This document shows positions 26,277 to 37,100 of a DNA stretch of 64,000 nt, piece after piece. The DNA is taken from contig JAWKSY010000001.1 in assembly GCA_041402125.1 (NCBI GenBank), positions 62,001-126,000 on the forward strand, written 5' to 3'. The first letter of the stretch is position 1. Each line of letters starts with the position of its first letter. The translations under genes and the position numbers were made by a program. Source of the DNA: JAWKSY01 sp041402125 (GTDB lineage Bacteria > Planctomycetota > GCA-002687715 > DRQF01). The notes beneath the pieces were generated by a model, which worked only from the letters and a program-made list of their open reading frames with translations, searched no databases and was not told where the DNA came from.

Positions 26277-29252
26277 GTGAAGAGTTTCAGCACCGACGGC
26301 GGTGACTTCGCGGAGCGTCTGCTCCGCGCGACCCACATCCCTCTCGACGACGCGGGGCTCGACACCCACGCGACGATCCGGCTCGAGGACATCCTCTTCG
26401 GCGACTCGACGCCGGTGGAGTCGCGCACCGGCGGCACGCTCTCGTCCGACCTGCCCGAGCGGCAGATCCCGGGCAGCAAGTACGAGCTCGAGGATCTCAT
26501 CGGCCGGGGCGGCATGGGCGTCGTCTATCGCGCGCGTCAGGCCGCGCTCGATCGCGCCGTCGCGCTCAAGACCTCGGCGCAAGAGGCGGCCCGTCACGCG
26601 AGCAAGCGCCGCAGCTTCGTCGCCGAAGCCGCCGCCGCGAGCCGACTCGAGCATCCGAACATCGTCCCGATCCACGACCTCGGCGAGGATCCGAGCGGCG
26701 AGGTCTTCTTCACCATGAAGTTGCTCGAGGGCCGCGGCTGGGATCGCGTGATCCACGGCAAGGACGCCGAAGCCGTCGGTCTCGACGAACACCTCGAGGT
26801 CCTCTTCAAGGTGACGAACGCCGTGGCCTTCGCGCATCGCAAGGGCTACCTCCACCGCGACCTCAAGCCCGAGAACGTTCTCGTCGGCGACTTCGGCGAG
26901 GTCGTCGTCATGGATTGGGGCCTCGCGGCCCGCACGGATCCCGAAGGGGACGAGCGCGTGCCGCACGTCTCGCAGGCGAAGCGACTCGCGGGCACGCCGG
27001 CGTACTTCCCGCCCGAGATGGCGCTGGGGATGGGTGATCGCCAGGGTCCCTGGACGGACGTCTACGGCCTGGGCGGCATCCTCCACGAGATCCTCACCGG
27101 CGCGCCGCCGAACGCCGGCCGCACGATGAAGGAGGTCACGCGCGCGGCCGTCGAGGGCATCCGCACCCTCGATCCGAAGACGTCCTCGCGACCCGAGCTC
27201 GCGGAGATCTGCCTCCGCGCGCTCGCGCCCGACCCCTCGGATCGCTACGCGGACGCGCTCGCCTTCCGCGACGCGCTGATCGAGTTCCGGCGCACGGCGG
27301 AGAGTCGCACCCTCACCGACGCGGGGCGGATGCAGCTCGACACGGCCCGGGCCGCGGTCGCGGCCGGGGATCAGGGCGACGACGCCTTCCGCCGCGGGCT
27401 CGCCGCGCTCGAGGAGGCGCTCTCGCTCTGGCCCGAGAACGCGCGCGCCCGGGAGTCCGAGCGGGCGTTGCGAGAGGCCTGGGCCGATGCCGCGGAGGCG
27501 CGCGGAGATCTCGTCACCGCCGCGAACCAGCTCGAGGCGATCGACGATCCGGACGCCCGGAAGCGAGCCTCCGGCATCCGCCGGGAGATCACGCGCCGCG
27601 AGCAACAGGCGAGCAGCGCGCGGCGGCTCCGGCGCCTCTCCGTCGCCCTGCTCGCGCTGCTCACGATCGCCCTGGCCGTCGGGGTCTGGATGGTCGACCG
27701 CGAACGCCGCCGGACGGCCGAACAGGAACGCATCGCGGTGGCGGAATCGGTGCGGAGCCGTCGCATCGCGTCCTTCACCGACGCCCGCTCCCTCGTGACG
27801 CGCGCGGAGGAGGAACTCTGGCCGATCACTCCGGCCATGATCCCGGAATTCGAGGCCTGGCTGCGGGAGGCGGCAGCGTTGCCGTCCCTGCGGGACGAGG
27901 TGAGGGCGCGGATCCGAGAGATCGAGGCGCAGGCCGACCACTTCGAGGATGTCCTCGATGATCGGCTCGAGCGGGCCTACCGGCGACGCGAGAGCGTTCG
28001 CGACGGCCTCGACAACTGGATCGGCAAGGCGGCCACCCCGGAGGAGGCCGCGCAGCTCCGGAGGGAGTTGCGCCCCGAGCCGCCGTTCAAGACTCTCGAG
28101 GAGGAGCTGGCGCACTACGAGGCGCTGAAGCCGGCGAGGCGGCCCATCTTCACGTCCGAGGCTCTCCGATCCGACTACGACATCCACGTCGCGGCCGATG
28201 AACTCCTGGGGCGCGTCCTCGACGGCGCCACGGACGACCTCGGAAGCATCGCTTCCCTCGAGGAGCGGATCCTCATCGCCCGACGCCTCGCGGCCTGCCG
28301 GACGGCCTTCACCGTCGAGGCCTGGAAGGAAGCGATCGACGCGATCCGGGTCGACCCGATCTACCACGGGCTCGAGATGGAACCGATCCTCGACCTCTGC
28401 CCCCTGGGCCGGAACGCACAGGGTCGATGGCGCTTCGCCGTCCTCGCCAGCGATCCCGCCTTCCTCGAGGGTGCGGTCGCCGCCCCGGACGCGGAGACCT
28501 TCGCGGGGATCGTGCTCGTGCTGATCCCCGGAGGAAAGGCCCGGATCGGCAACTTCGAGCGGCCGCCGGGGAAGACGACCGGCAATCACTACCCCATCGT
28601 CGAGGCTCCGGTCCTGCCCTACATGATCGGCGAGACTGAGGTGACCCAGGACCAGTGGCACGCCGTTCGACGGACGCGCCCCTCGCTCTACGCCCGCGCG
28701 AGTTGGGCCTCGGGACGGGATCCGGTCACGAACGTCTCCTGGCTCGAATCGCGGGTCTACTGCCGGGCCCTCGGACTCGAACTCCCGACGGAGGTCCAGT
28801 GGGAGTGGGCCGCCCGCGCGGGCGCGGAGACGCGATACTGGTTCGGAGACGACTGGCACGACCTCGAGGGGAAGGAGAACCTCAAGGACGCGAGCGCGAC
28901 GGGTTCGCCTTCGGACAGCTTTCCTTGGAACGACGGCTTCCCCTACCTCTCGCCGGTCCGAACGTTCTCACCCAACTCCTGGGGCCTGTACGACACGGTG
29001 GGCAACGTCACGGAGTGGTGCGCCGATCGGGTCTCGGGCACCGGTCCGCGGGTCCAGTTCAAGCTCCCCTCACGGGCCGAGAATCTCGCCGCCTTCTTCG
29101 TCGAGCGGATCACCAAGGGCGGTCACCACAAGGGGCCGCCGGCGCTCACGTGGACCATCGACCGCGGCTCCTTCCACCCCGTCGTCACGGACTCCATCAT
29201 CGGGCTCCGCGCCGCGCTGACGATCGGGACCGAGCCGAGGCTCTTCGACTGA
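26277..29252 (+). CDS. Ser/Thr protein kinase fused to an FGE/sulfatase-modifying-factor-like domain
   Basis: A 991-residue protein from GTG 26277 (GGAGATC upstream). The kinase domain has the glycine loop GRGGMGVVYRA (about residue 75), a catalytic HRDLKPENVL (about 191) and DWG in place of DFG (about 213). A linker with helical repeats follows, then one transmembrane helix (about 455-478, LSVALLALLTIALAVGVWMV). A coiled extracytoplasmic segment leads to a formylglycine-generating-enzyme-like domain from about 741 to the end, with YMIGETEVTQDQW, LELPTEVQWEWAARAG, and GLYDTVGNVTEWCAD. In this fusion type the FGE-like part is usually thought to sense or bind rather than oxidise sulfatases. Its stop codon coincides with the end of a repeat relic. 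Confidence 0.9.
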   Translation: MKSFSTDGGDFAERLLRATHIPLDDAGLDTHATIRLEDILFGDSTPVESRTGGTLSSDLPERQIPGSKYELEDLIGRGGMGVVYRARQAALDRAVALKTSAQEAARHASKRRSFVAEAAAASRLEHPNIVPIHDLGEDPSGEVFFTMKLLEGRGWDRVIHGKDAEAVGLDEHLEVLFKVTNAVAFAHRKGYLHRDLKPENVLVGDFGEVVVMDWGLAARTDPEGDERVPHVSQAKRLAGTPAYFPPEMALGMGDRQGPWTDVYGLGGILHEILTGAPPNAGRTMKEVTRAAVEGIRTLDPKTSSRPELAEICLRALAPDPSDRYADALAFRDALIEFRRTAESRTLTDAGRMQLDTARAAVAAGDQGDDAFRRGLAALEEALSLWPENARARESERALREAWADAAEARGDLVTAANQLEAIDDPDARKRASGIRREITRREQQASSARRLRRLSVALLALLTIALAVGVWMVDRERRRTAEQERIAVAESVRSRRIASFTDARSLVTRAEEELWPITPAMIPEFEAWLREAAALPSLRDEVRARIREIEAQADHFEDVLDDRLERAYRRRESVRDGLDNWIGKAATPEEAAQLRRELRPEPPFKTLEEELAHYEALKPARRPIFTSEALRSDYDIHVAADELLGRVLDGATDDLGSIASLEERILIARRLAACRTAFTVEAWKEAIDAIRVDPIYHGLEMEPILDLCPLGRNAQGRWRFAVLASDPAFLEGAVAAPDAETFAGIVLVLIPGGKARIGNFERPPGKTTGNHYPIVEAPVLPYMIGETEVTQDQWHAVRRTRPSLYARASWASGRDPVTNVSWLESRVYCRALGLELPTEVQWEWAARAGAETRYWFGDDWHDLEGKENLKDASATGSPSDSFPWNDGFPYLSPVRTFSPNSWGLYDTVGNVTEWCADRVSGTGPRVQFKLPSRAENLAAFFVERITKGGHHKGPPALTWTIDRGSFHPVVTDSIIGLRAALTIGTEPRLFD

Positions 29253-29345
29253 GAGTCGGGGTCGATGTCCCCGCCGGTCTTCGTCATGCCTCCTCGCCCG
29301 ACCCCGTCGGGTGCGGGCTCGGGCCGACGATGGCGTGAATCACGG
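29249..29345. repeat. Degenerate, shortened copy of the ~170-bp MITE-like element
   Basis: This stretch starts CTGAGAGTC, as do the full copies, keeps CGTCATGCCTCCTCGCC and GGGCTCGGGCCGACG, and ends in GTGAATCACGG. It lacks roughly 70 bp of the middle, including the internal CGTATC/GATACG hairpin. The TGA within CTGAGAG is the stop codon of the kinase gene. See the full copies at 47950 and 62624. Confidence 0.65.
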
Positions 29346-29389
29346 TCCTCGAGACGCCCCGGCGACGGTCTCCCTCTCCGCCGCGACGC

Positions 29390-29584
29390 TCAGTGGGGAT
29401 CGCAGAAGAGAACGACCTGGTTCCCCGCCGGGACGTTCTCTCCGGGACCGTAGTTGGGCTTCGCCGTCGTCCTCGAGACGATCTCGCTGGGGCCTTCCAT
29501 GGTCACGTTCGTGAACCCGAGCTGATCGAGGACGCCCTCGGCCTCGCCCTTCGTCATCCCATCGCAGTTGGGCAGGATCGGCAT
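29390..29584 (-). CDS. Orphan single-PASTA-domain protein
   Basis: A 64-residue protein that is nearly all one PASTA domain: MPILPNCDGMTKGEAEGVLD, then LGFTNVTMEG and PAGNQVVLFC. PASTA domains normally occur in tandem outside the membrane on penicillin-binding proteins or Ser/Thr kinases, where they bind peptidoglycan fragments. Here there is no signal peptide or membrane anchor, so the protein appears cytoplasmic as read. It converges on the kinase gene (stops 138 bp apart). ATG 29584 has a purine-rich GAGGAAG upstream. It may be a shed module of a larger protein or an independent adaptor. Confidence 0.75.
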   Translation of the reverse strand: MPILPNCDGMTKGEAEGVLDQLGFTNVTMEGPSEIVSRTTAKPNYGPGENVPAGNQVVLFCDPH

Positions 29585-29691
29585 GCTTCTTCCTCACTCT
29601 TCTCGCGCGCGGAAGGCCTGACTTCCGCGCGTCAGGCCGCGCCGGTTCGGCGCAGGCCCAGCGGATCATCGCGAAAAGGAGCGAGTGACCG

Positions 29692-31793
29692 TCAAGCGAT
29701 TCGTCGTCGCGCGCACCAGTCGAGGACCGTCGCCGCGATGTCGACGACGCTCGCGCCGTCGGCGAGGAGCGCGCGATTCGACGCGAGGACGCCGGGCACG
29801 AGGGCGGGATCGACGCCGCAGTGGTCGCCGCTCCAGGCGTTGTCGTTGGCGAAGAAGAGCGGCTCGTGCGCTCCGCCGAGCGCGGTCTGCCAGGGAGACG
29901 CGCCAGCCGCGGTGGAAGCCGACGTAGAGATCGGCCGCGCCCCCGGGGATGACGCCGTCCGGATAGATCTCCGCGCCGCGCGCGAGCGAGGAGACGACGG
30001 GCGCGCCCTCGTCGCGGAGGTCCCGGAGCGCGGTCTCGATCTCGGCGAGGAGGATGGTCGACTCGTCCCGGCTCACGATCCCGTGGGGTTCGCGCCCCTC
30101 GAGGTTGAGGTAGATCTTGCCGAGCCCCATCGCGTAGGCGCGGGTGCGCGACCAGTCGACCTCGGCGAAGGCCTCGCCGGTCCGGAGGTTCGCCTGGAGG
30201 CTGCGCGCCTCGGTGGCGCGTCGGAGCGAGAGCCAGCCGCGCTCGACGAGGAAGCGGTTCAGACTCACCGCGCGGCGGAAGGGCGCGAAGCCGTGGTCAG
30301 AGACGACGAGGAGCAGTCGTTCTCGCCCAGGTGCTCCGAGAGCACCTTGCCGACGAAGGCGTCGGCCCGGCATGAGCGGCGTCGATCGCGCTCCGGAACT
30401 CGGGGCGGGCCGGCGCGCCCGAGAGATCGCGGTCCGTCCAGGCGTAGCGCGCGAACATGTGCTGGATGCGGTCGGGGACGCTGAAGACCGCGGTGACGAC
30501 CCGCGCCCGAGGGTTCGCGAGGGCCCGCCGGGCGAGCGCCTCCTGCTCGTCCCAGACCAGGCCGCGTCCTCGAGAAGACGCCCTCGTCGGCGCCGTCCTT
30601 GAGCGGGTTGGTCGCCGTCGCCCAGCCGGTGGTCTCCCAGAGGCCGACCTCGCGGCAGCGATGCGGCCCGGCAGGTCGACCGGCGCGCCGAGAGCGACGC
30701 CCGGCGGAAGCGCCCGCGGGTCGAACTGCACCGGATCGGCGTAGACCTCGACGCGGTTCTCGCGCCGGGTGAGGCGGAAGCGCACGAGACCGGAGACCTG
30801 CACGACCCGGCTCATCCCGAAGGTCACCGGCAGGAGCGCGGTCCAGGCGGCTCCCTCGGCCGAGACGCTCTCGTCACCGCTCGCCACCTCGAGCGCCTCG
30901 CCGTCGACGGTGATGCGGAGCTCGCAGCTCGTGTCGCCCTCCCCCGTCACGACGTTCGGCGGGCCGGGGAGCCGGACCGCGCGGTACCGGATCCGCGTGC
31001 CCTCCCGCGCGTCGACGAGGAGCGGCGCGATGCGCCCGCCGGTCTCGGTGATCGCCTCGCGATCGACGTCGTCGCGCCAGAGGTTCCAGAAGCCGACGGT
31101 GCCGAGCAGGTCGGGGACGCCGAAGCCGCAGACGAGCTCGCCCCGCTCCATCCGCAGCGCGGGGAAGCTGCAGGGTGCGAGCGCGGTCGCCGTCGGCACG
31201 CCGGCCGCGTCGAGACGATCCCAGTAGGCCGTCCCCTGCCGCGCGTTGACCGCGACGGGGAAGCCGTCCGGAATCGCGGTCTCGGAGAGCCAGAGTCCCC
31301 AGCCGAGCGCCCCCGCGATCGCGAGCGAGACGAAGGCGCCGAGGCGGCGCCGGCGGCGGATCTGCCAGGTCATCCCGACGACGACGAGGAGGAGCGGCAG
31401 CCCGAGCGCCCAGCGACGCACGCCGCGCGAGCGCAGGCCGGTGGCGTCGACCTCGCGCCGGCCGAGCGAGAGCATCACCCGGACCTCGCCGTCCCGGAAG
31501 TCGCGCTGCACGAAGCCGTCGATGCCGGTGCGGGCGGGCGAGAGGCCGGTGATCATCGAGGACCACGACACCGGCGACTGCGCCGGCTCGGTGGTGGCGA
31601 GGGGAGCGAGGGTGCCGCGGCGGCCGAGCTCGCCGAAGGCGGGCAACTCTCCCGCCGCGACCCGGCGCGCGACCTCGTGGCCGTCCAGCCCGTCGAAGCC
31701 GATCACGATCACGCGCCCGCGATCCTGGGCGCCGAGCACCGCGGCCAGCCCCAGGAGGATGCCGGCCGCGAGGAGCGGGAGACGACGCGCCAT
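29692..31793 (-). pseudogene. Alkaline-phosphatase-superfamily phosphodiesterase, at least four or five frame changes
   Basis: Starting at ATG 31793 (overlapping the upstream stop as TGATG), the protein has a signal peptide and the metal/nucleophile start of the type I phosphodiesterase/AlkP superfamily: VIVIGFDGLDG and SPVSWSSMITGLSPARTGIDGF. Two transmembrane segments follow near residues 120-160. After 30700 the sense jumps frame near 30655, 30570, 30375, 30320 and 29895; the pieces NPLKDGADEGVF, FSVPDRIQHMFARYAW, VVSDHGFAPF and AWSGDHCGVDP are all expected family motifs. The joined gene would end at TGA 29692-29694. It may be broken, or this kilobase may be poorly sequenced. It closes the glycan operon. 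Confidence 0.6.
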
Positions 31794-34114
31794 CAGACGC
31801 CCTTCTTCAGGCGGCGATCCAGGAAGCCCCAGAAGCCGCGCTTGCGTTCGATGACGCTGCGGGCGCCGAGGTACTGCCCGAGGTTCTGGCCCAGGGAGTA
31901 GAAGGGCGTCTTGATCCACCAGCGGAGCTTCTCGGTCCAGGGGATCCGCGAGCGCCGGATGACGCCGCCCAGGTGACGGGTGCCGGTGACGGTGAAGCGC
32001 AGGACCTCGGCGAAGCGTCGCACGAGGTGCATGCCGACGAGGTCGTGCAGGTTCTGGTGGTCCAGGTAGACCCGCTTGAACTCGTACCAGATGGGGTTGT
32101 CGTGGCTGTGGACGACGACCGCCTTCGGGTCCATGACCGTCTTCCAGCCCGCCAGCACCGCCTGCTTGGCCCAGGCCACGTCCTCGCCGAACTGCCGCTT
32201 CTCGAAGGGGATCTTCCGCATCACGGACTTCCGGACGCAGCTCGCGACGTCGTCGAAGGCGATGATGCGGTACTTCTCCATCGGGGTCAGCGCCTCGTAG
32301 GCGGCGCGGCTCTCGATGAACTTCACCTCGCGTTCGCCCTCGCCGTAGGTCCAGCCCTCGAGCCGGTCCCGCTGGAAGGGGTTGCAGTTCTCGCGCGGGA
32401 GCTGGTGGCAGTAGGCGCCGGCCACGCGCGGATCCTCGAAGTTCGAGACGAGGTTGGCCAGCCAGTGCTCGTCGTAGGGGACCGCGTCCTGGGTGAGCAG
32501 CGCGACGATCTCGCCCTTCGCCTCGCGCACCGCGCGGTTGCGGGTGAGACCGTGGTTGAACTCGGAGTTCGGGATCGTGATGAGCCGGACCTCGGGAAAC
32601 CTCGCCACGATCTCGAGGGTCTCGTCGCGGGAGCCGGAGTCGATCACCAGCACCTCGAAGGGGAAGTCCGTCCGCTGCGCGAAGATCATCTTCAGGACGG
32701 TCTCGAAGAGCGGCCCGCCGTTGTAGGTGGGGATGAAGACGGTGACGGGCACCTCTCCTTCCGTCGGCGCGACCGGCTCCGCCCGCGCCGGTCCGGGGTG
32801 CGCCAGGCCGGGATCCCGCCCGCCGCGCTCGAGCGCCTCGCGGTAGACCTCGAGCATCTCGCGCGCGTTCTGGGCGATCGTCTTCACGTTGTCGCCGCGG
32901 TTGCGGAGGCGCGCGCGGAGCTCGGGCTCGTCGAGGAGACGCTGGAGCTGCCGGCAGAGATCGTGCGGGCTCCCCGGCTCGAACAGGAGCCCGAGCTGGC
33001 CGCCCTCGAGGGCCTCGACCATCGGGCCGTGGTTCGCGGCGACGACGATGCAGCCCGCGAGGAGGCCCTCGCGGATCGTGAGGCAGAAGGACTCCCACCA
33101 CAGCGAGGGCACGACGAGCACGTCGACGTCGCGCAGGATCAGCGGAAGGTCGCTCTGACCGTAGGGCCCGACGAACTCGACCTGCACGTCCGGCTTCTTC
33201 GTCGCCAGCATGCGCTCGACGTAGCCCTCGTCCCCGTGGAAGGACGGTGCGGCGCCGTAGACGTTGAGCTTGACGTCGGGCCGGTAGAGGAGATTCATCG
33301 CCTCGACGAGGACGTGGACGCCCTTCGAGGGGATGACGCTCCCGATGAAGCCCACGGTGCGGATCGGGGCCTCGGGGTCCTTGCGGGCCGCGAGCAGCTC
33401 GTGATCGAGCCCGTGCGGCAGCGCGCGGAGTCGCTCCTCCGGCAGCGCGAACTCGAGCATGCGGTCGCGATGGAAGTCCGTGGGCGTCAGGAGCACGTCG
33501 CATCGCCCGAGCACGCGCAGGACGTGCTCGTCCCAGGCCGCGAGCGCCGGCGGCGCGGGCTCGTCGGCGAGACGCTCGAGGGCGCCGGCGCGAGGCAGCG
33601 CGTGGGAGACCCCGGGGAAGAAGTGCGGCCACAGCCTCGCGAGGCAGGCGTGACACTTCCGGCGATCGACCGTCTCGCAGATGTGGAGCTCGGGGTCGAT
33701 GCGCTGGCCCCGGGGGCAGACCATCCAGAAGTCGTGCAGCGTCATCACCGTCGGGAGGCCCGCGTCCTTCGCGACGTCGATGATCGAGGTCGAGAGGCAG
33801 GTGAGGTGGTGGATGTGCACGAGATCCGGGGCGAACTCGGCCGCGACCTCGCCGAAGATCGCGTCGATCCGCGGGTTCCGGTAGATCCACTCGAAGCTCG
33901 CGGCGTCCGAGAAGTTGTAGTTGATCGTCTCGACCGGCACGCCGCCCCACTCGTAGCGGCCGCAATCGTAGTCGGGCCGCTCGGGATCGCCCGTGCGCGC
34001 GAGGACGAGGACCTCGTGACGCGCCGCGAGCTCCCGGGCGAGGTAGTAGACGTGCAGCTCCGTTCCTCCCCAGCCCTGGGGGACGAAGCCGCTCGTGACG
34101 AAGAGGATCCTCAT
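31793..34114 (-). CDS. Bifunctional GT4-GT2 glycosyltransferase
   Basis: A 773-residue fusion. Residues about 1-445 are a GT-B fold family 4 enzyme: GGTELHVYYLARELAARHEV, a four-Cys insert after TLHDFWMVC, GFIGSVIPSKGVHVLVEAM, and the donor-site motif ESFCLTIREGLLAG. Residues about 453-773 are a GT-A family 2 enzyme of rhamnosyltransferase type: VFIPTYNGG, VIDSGSRDETLEI, FNHGLTRNRA and FDDVASCVRKS. The two activities probably add successive sugars to one surface glycan. ATG 34114 overlaps the upstream stop by ATGA. No membrane helix is evident; the enzyme should act on the cytoplasmic face. Confidence 0.9.
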   Translation of the reverse strand: MRILFVTSGFVPQGWGGTELHVYYLARELAARHEVLVLARTGDPERPDYDCGRYEWGGVPVETINYNFSDAASFEWIYRNPRIDAIFGEVAAEFAPDLVHIHHLTCLSTSIIDVAKDAGLPTVMTLHDFWMVCPRGQRIDPELHICETVDRRKCHACLARLWPHFFPGVSHALPRAGALERLADEPAPPALAAWDEHVLRVLGRCDVLLTPTDFHRDRMLEFALPEERLRALPHGLDHELLAARKDPEAPIRTVGFIGSVIPSKGVHVLVEAMNLLYRPDVKLNVYGAAPSFHGDEGYVERMLATKKPDVQVEFVGPYGQSDLPLILRDVDVLVVPSLWWESFCLTIREGLLAGCIVVAANHGPMVEALEGGQLGLLFEPGSPHDLCRQLQRLLDEPELRARLRNRGDNVKTIAQNAREMLEVYREALERGGRDPGLAHPGPARAEPVAPTEGEVPVTVFIPTYNGGPLFETVLKMIFAQRTDFPFEVLVIDSGSRDETLEIVARFPEVRLITIPNSEFNHGLTRNRAVREAKGEIVALLTQDAVPYDEHWLANLVSNFEDPRVAGAYCHQLPRENCNPFQRDRLEGWTYGEGEREVKFIESRAAYEALTPMEKYRIIAFDDVASCVRKSVMRKIPFEKRQFGEDVAWAKQAVLAGWKTVMDPKAVVVHSHDNPIWYEFKRVYLDHQNLHDLVGMHLVRRFAEVLRFTVTGTRHLGGVIRRSRIPWTEKLRWWIKTPFYSLGQNLGQYLGARSVIERKRGFWGFLDRRLKKGV

Positions 34115-37100
34115 GCCGTGACCCACTCCCCGGCGAGCAGGCGGCGGTAGTAGCCCTCGATCTCGCGCGCGTTGTCGGCGATCGGCTTGACGAAGCCGAC
34201 CTTCGCGGCGAGGCGCGCGGCGAGGCCGCGATCGTCGACGAAGGCGCGCATCTTCGCGCGGAGATCGTCGGCGTCGCCGAGGCGGAAGTGGAGCCCGTTC
34301 ACGCCGTCCTCGACGAGCTCGGCCATGCCGCCGCGGTCGGAGGCGATGACGGGGATGCCCGCCATCCAGGCCTCGTGGATCGTGAGCGGCGAGTTCTCGA
34401 ACCAGAGCGAGGGCACGATGAGCACGTCGATGCCGGCGAGCACCTCGGCGATGCGGGCGTTGTCGAAGCGGCCGCGCAACCGGACGCGATCCGAGCGGGG
34501 GATGGCGAGGAGTCGATCCTTGTAGCCGTGGAAGGTGTCGAGATCGCCCCAGACGTCGAGCACGACGTCCGGCTCGTCGATCCCCCGCATGGCCTCCAGC
34601 ATGAGGTGGACGCCCTTGTACTCCGCGATGGTCCCCACGAAGCCGAAGCGCAGCGTCTCCGAGGGCTCGTGCGTCACGCCCGCGAAGGGCGTCAGGTCGA
34701 AGCCGTTGTCGGAGTGGATGATCCGCGCGGCGTCGATCATCCCGACCTCGATGAACTTCCGGCGGAGGAAGTCGCTCGGCGAGATGAAGAGATCGACCCC
34801 GCGGATCCGGTCGCGGATGAAGTCGAGGCGAGCCCGGACGGCGGCCGCGTAGAGGCGGCGGCCCTCGGCGTCGAGCGGGCGCGAGGCCAGCGGCCCGGTG
34901 TAGCGATCCCAGGCCGCGCGCTCGGCCTCGGGGAGCGCGGCTCGCACGAGTTCGAGCTCGCGTCGCCGGTCCGGCAGACCGTAGTCGTCGCCGAGCGACC
35001 AGTGACGGACGCAGTCGGCGCACTTCTCCGGCACGGGTTTCTCGCAGATCTCGAGATCCTCGCGGATGAGCTGTCCGCCCCGCGCGCACATGAGCATGTA
35101 CTCGTGCAGGGTGTAGACGACCGGCAGCCCCCGTGACTTCGCGATCGGCACGAAGTTCATCGAGAAGTAGTGCAGGTGCTGGACGTGGACGAGGTCCGGT
35201 TCGAACTCGTCGAGGACGCCCTCGAAGATCGCGTCCATCCGCGGGTCGCGGTAGGTCTCCTCGAAGTCCGTCCACTGGTAGTTGTGGACGACCTCGGTGA
35301 AGGGAAGCCCGTCGAACTCGCCCCGCGAGACCGAGTACCGCGGTCGATCGTGGCGCGCCTCGCAGAAGAGCAGGTGGACGTCGTGGCGCTCGCGGAGCTC
35401 CTTCAGGAGCTTGTAGGTGTAGATCTCGGTTCCGGCCGCGTGCCCCGGCAGGAAATCGTGGACGACGGTGAGGATGCGCATGCGTTCCGGATCCCGGCGG
35501 CGGAGGCGGCGGGTCATCCGGGCGACCCGGGACCCCAGTCCGAGACCGGCCGGCCGCGCCGCGCCGGCGCGGGCCTTCGCCTCGGCCGCGAGCTCCCGCG
35601 CGCGATCGGAGGCGAGTCGTCCGAGGAGCTCGCCGCGCTCCGCGATGATGGCGTGCAGCCGGTCGTGATTCGCGATCGCCGCATCGACGAGGGCGAAGGG
35701 ATCCTCCCGTCGCTCCGGCTCGAGCCCGACCTCGGCCGCGATCGGCGCGAAGCGCTCGCGGAGCTGACCCTCGATCTCTCCGAGCCGCTCCGCGATCCCG
35801 GCCCGCTCGGCGCGGAGCTCGTCGAGATCGGCCAGCGCGCGCTCGAGCGCCACCTGATGGACGTCGAGGCTCGAGGTCTCGCGCGCCCGCTGGTGACCGA
35901 GGTTCTCGGCGAGCTGCTCGAGGCGACGGTTCCGTTCGGCGAGATCGCGACGGAGGTTCTCGAGCTCCCGGCTCCGGCGTTCCGCGCGCTCGACGCGTTC
36001 CTCCAGACCGCGAGCCTCGGAGCGCAGGCGCACCAGCTCCTCCTCGAGATCGCGGAGCCGCGCGGCCCGCTCCTCGAGCGCGGTCTCGGCGCTTCGCCGG
36101 GCCTCTGCGAGCTCGACCCCGGCGGCATCCCGCGCCGCGGCGAGCTCGGCCGCGCTCCGCGCGAAGTCGTCGAGGGCGGACTGACGGTCCGCCAGCGCGG
36201 CCTCGAGCTCCTCCCGCTGCTTCTCGGCGAGCACCAGACGTCGCTCGCGATCCTCGTCGCGCGCGCGGAGTCGCCCCAGCTCCTCCTCCGCCCCGCGGCG
36301 GATCCCCTGGAGCTCGGCGATCGTGGCGTCGCGCCGTCCGAGACGGGCCTCGGTCTCGACCCGGCGGGTCTCGGCCGCGGCCCGGTCCTCCGCGAGCGTG
36401 CGGTGGGCCGCCGCGACCTCCTGCTCCTTCTCTTCGATGATGCGGGTGAGGTTCGCGAGCTGGGTCTGGAAGTCGGCCAGGACCTTCTCCTTGGCGACGA
36501 GCGCCTCGTCGCGCCGGGCGATGGCGCCGTCGAGCTCGTCGACGCGTCCGCGCCGGGCGTCCGACTCGCCGCGCAGGTCCCAGAGGCGCTGATCGCGGCG
36601 ATCGAGGCGACGCGCGAGGACGCGGGCCCGCGCGCCGGCGCGCGCGGGATCGATCGCGGCCGGATCCGCCCCGCGGCGGACCGCGCGGGAGTAGCGCTTC
36701 ACGAGCTCGGCCGCGTGGACCGCCATCTCCTTCGGTCGGGGGAGCTTCGCCCGCGCGTCCTCGAGTCGAGCGGGGTCGTCGACGAGCTCGTCGAGGCGAC
36801 GGGCGAGGTCCGCTTCGCGGCCCGCGCGGAAGGTGAAGCCGCCCCCGCCGAGCCGGTCCGCGGGACCGCCGCGGTCGGGGACGACGACGGGCAACCCCGC
36901 CGTCCAGGCCTCGTCCACCGTGAAGGAGTGCGACTCGCAGGCGACGGAGGGGAAGACGGCGAGGTCGTAGCGGCCCAGCGGGAGCTCGCCGGCCTCGAAG
37001 CCGCCCCGGAAGGTGATCGGGAGGCCGGCCGCGCGCTCGCGGACGCGCGTCTCGAAGGCCCGGGCGCCGGGATCGAAGCCGCCCCAGATCTCGAGCTCGA

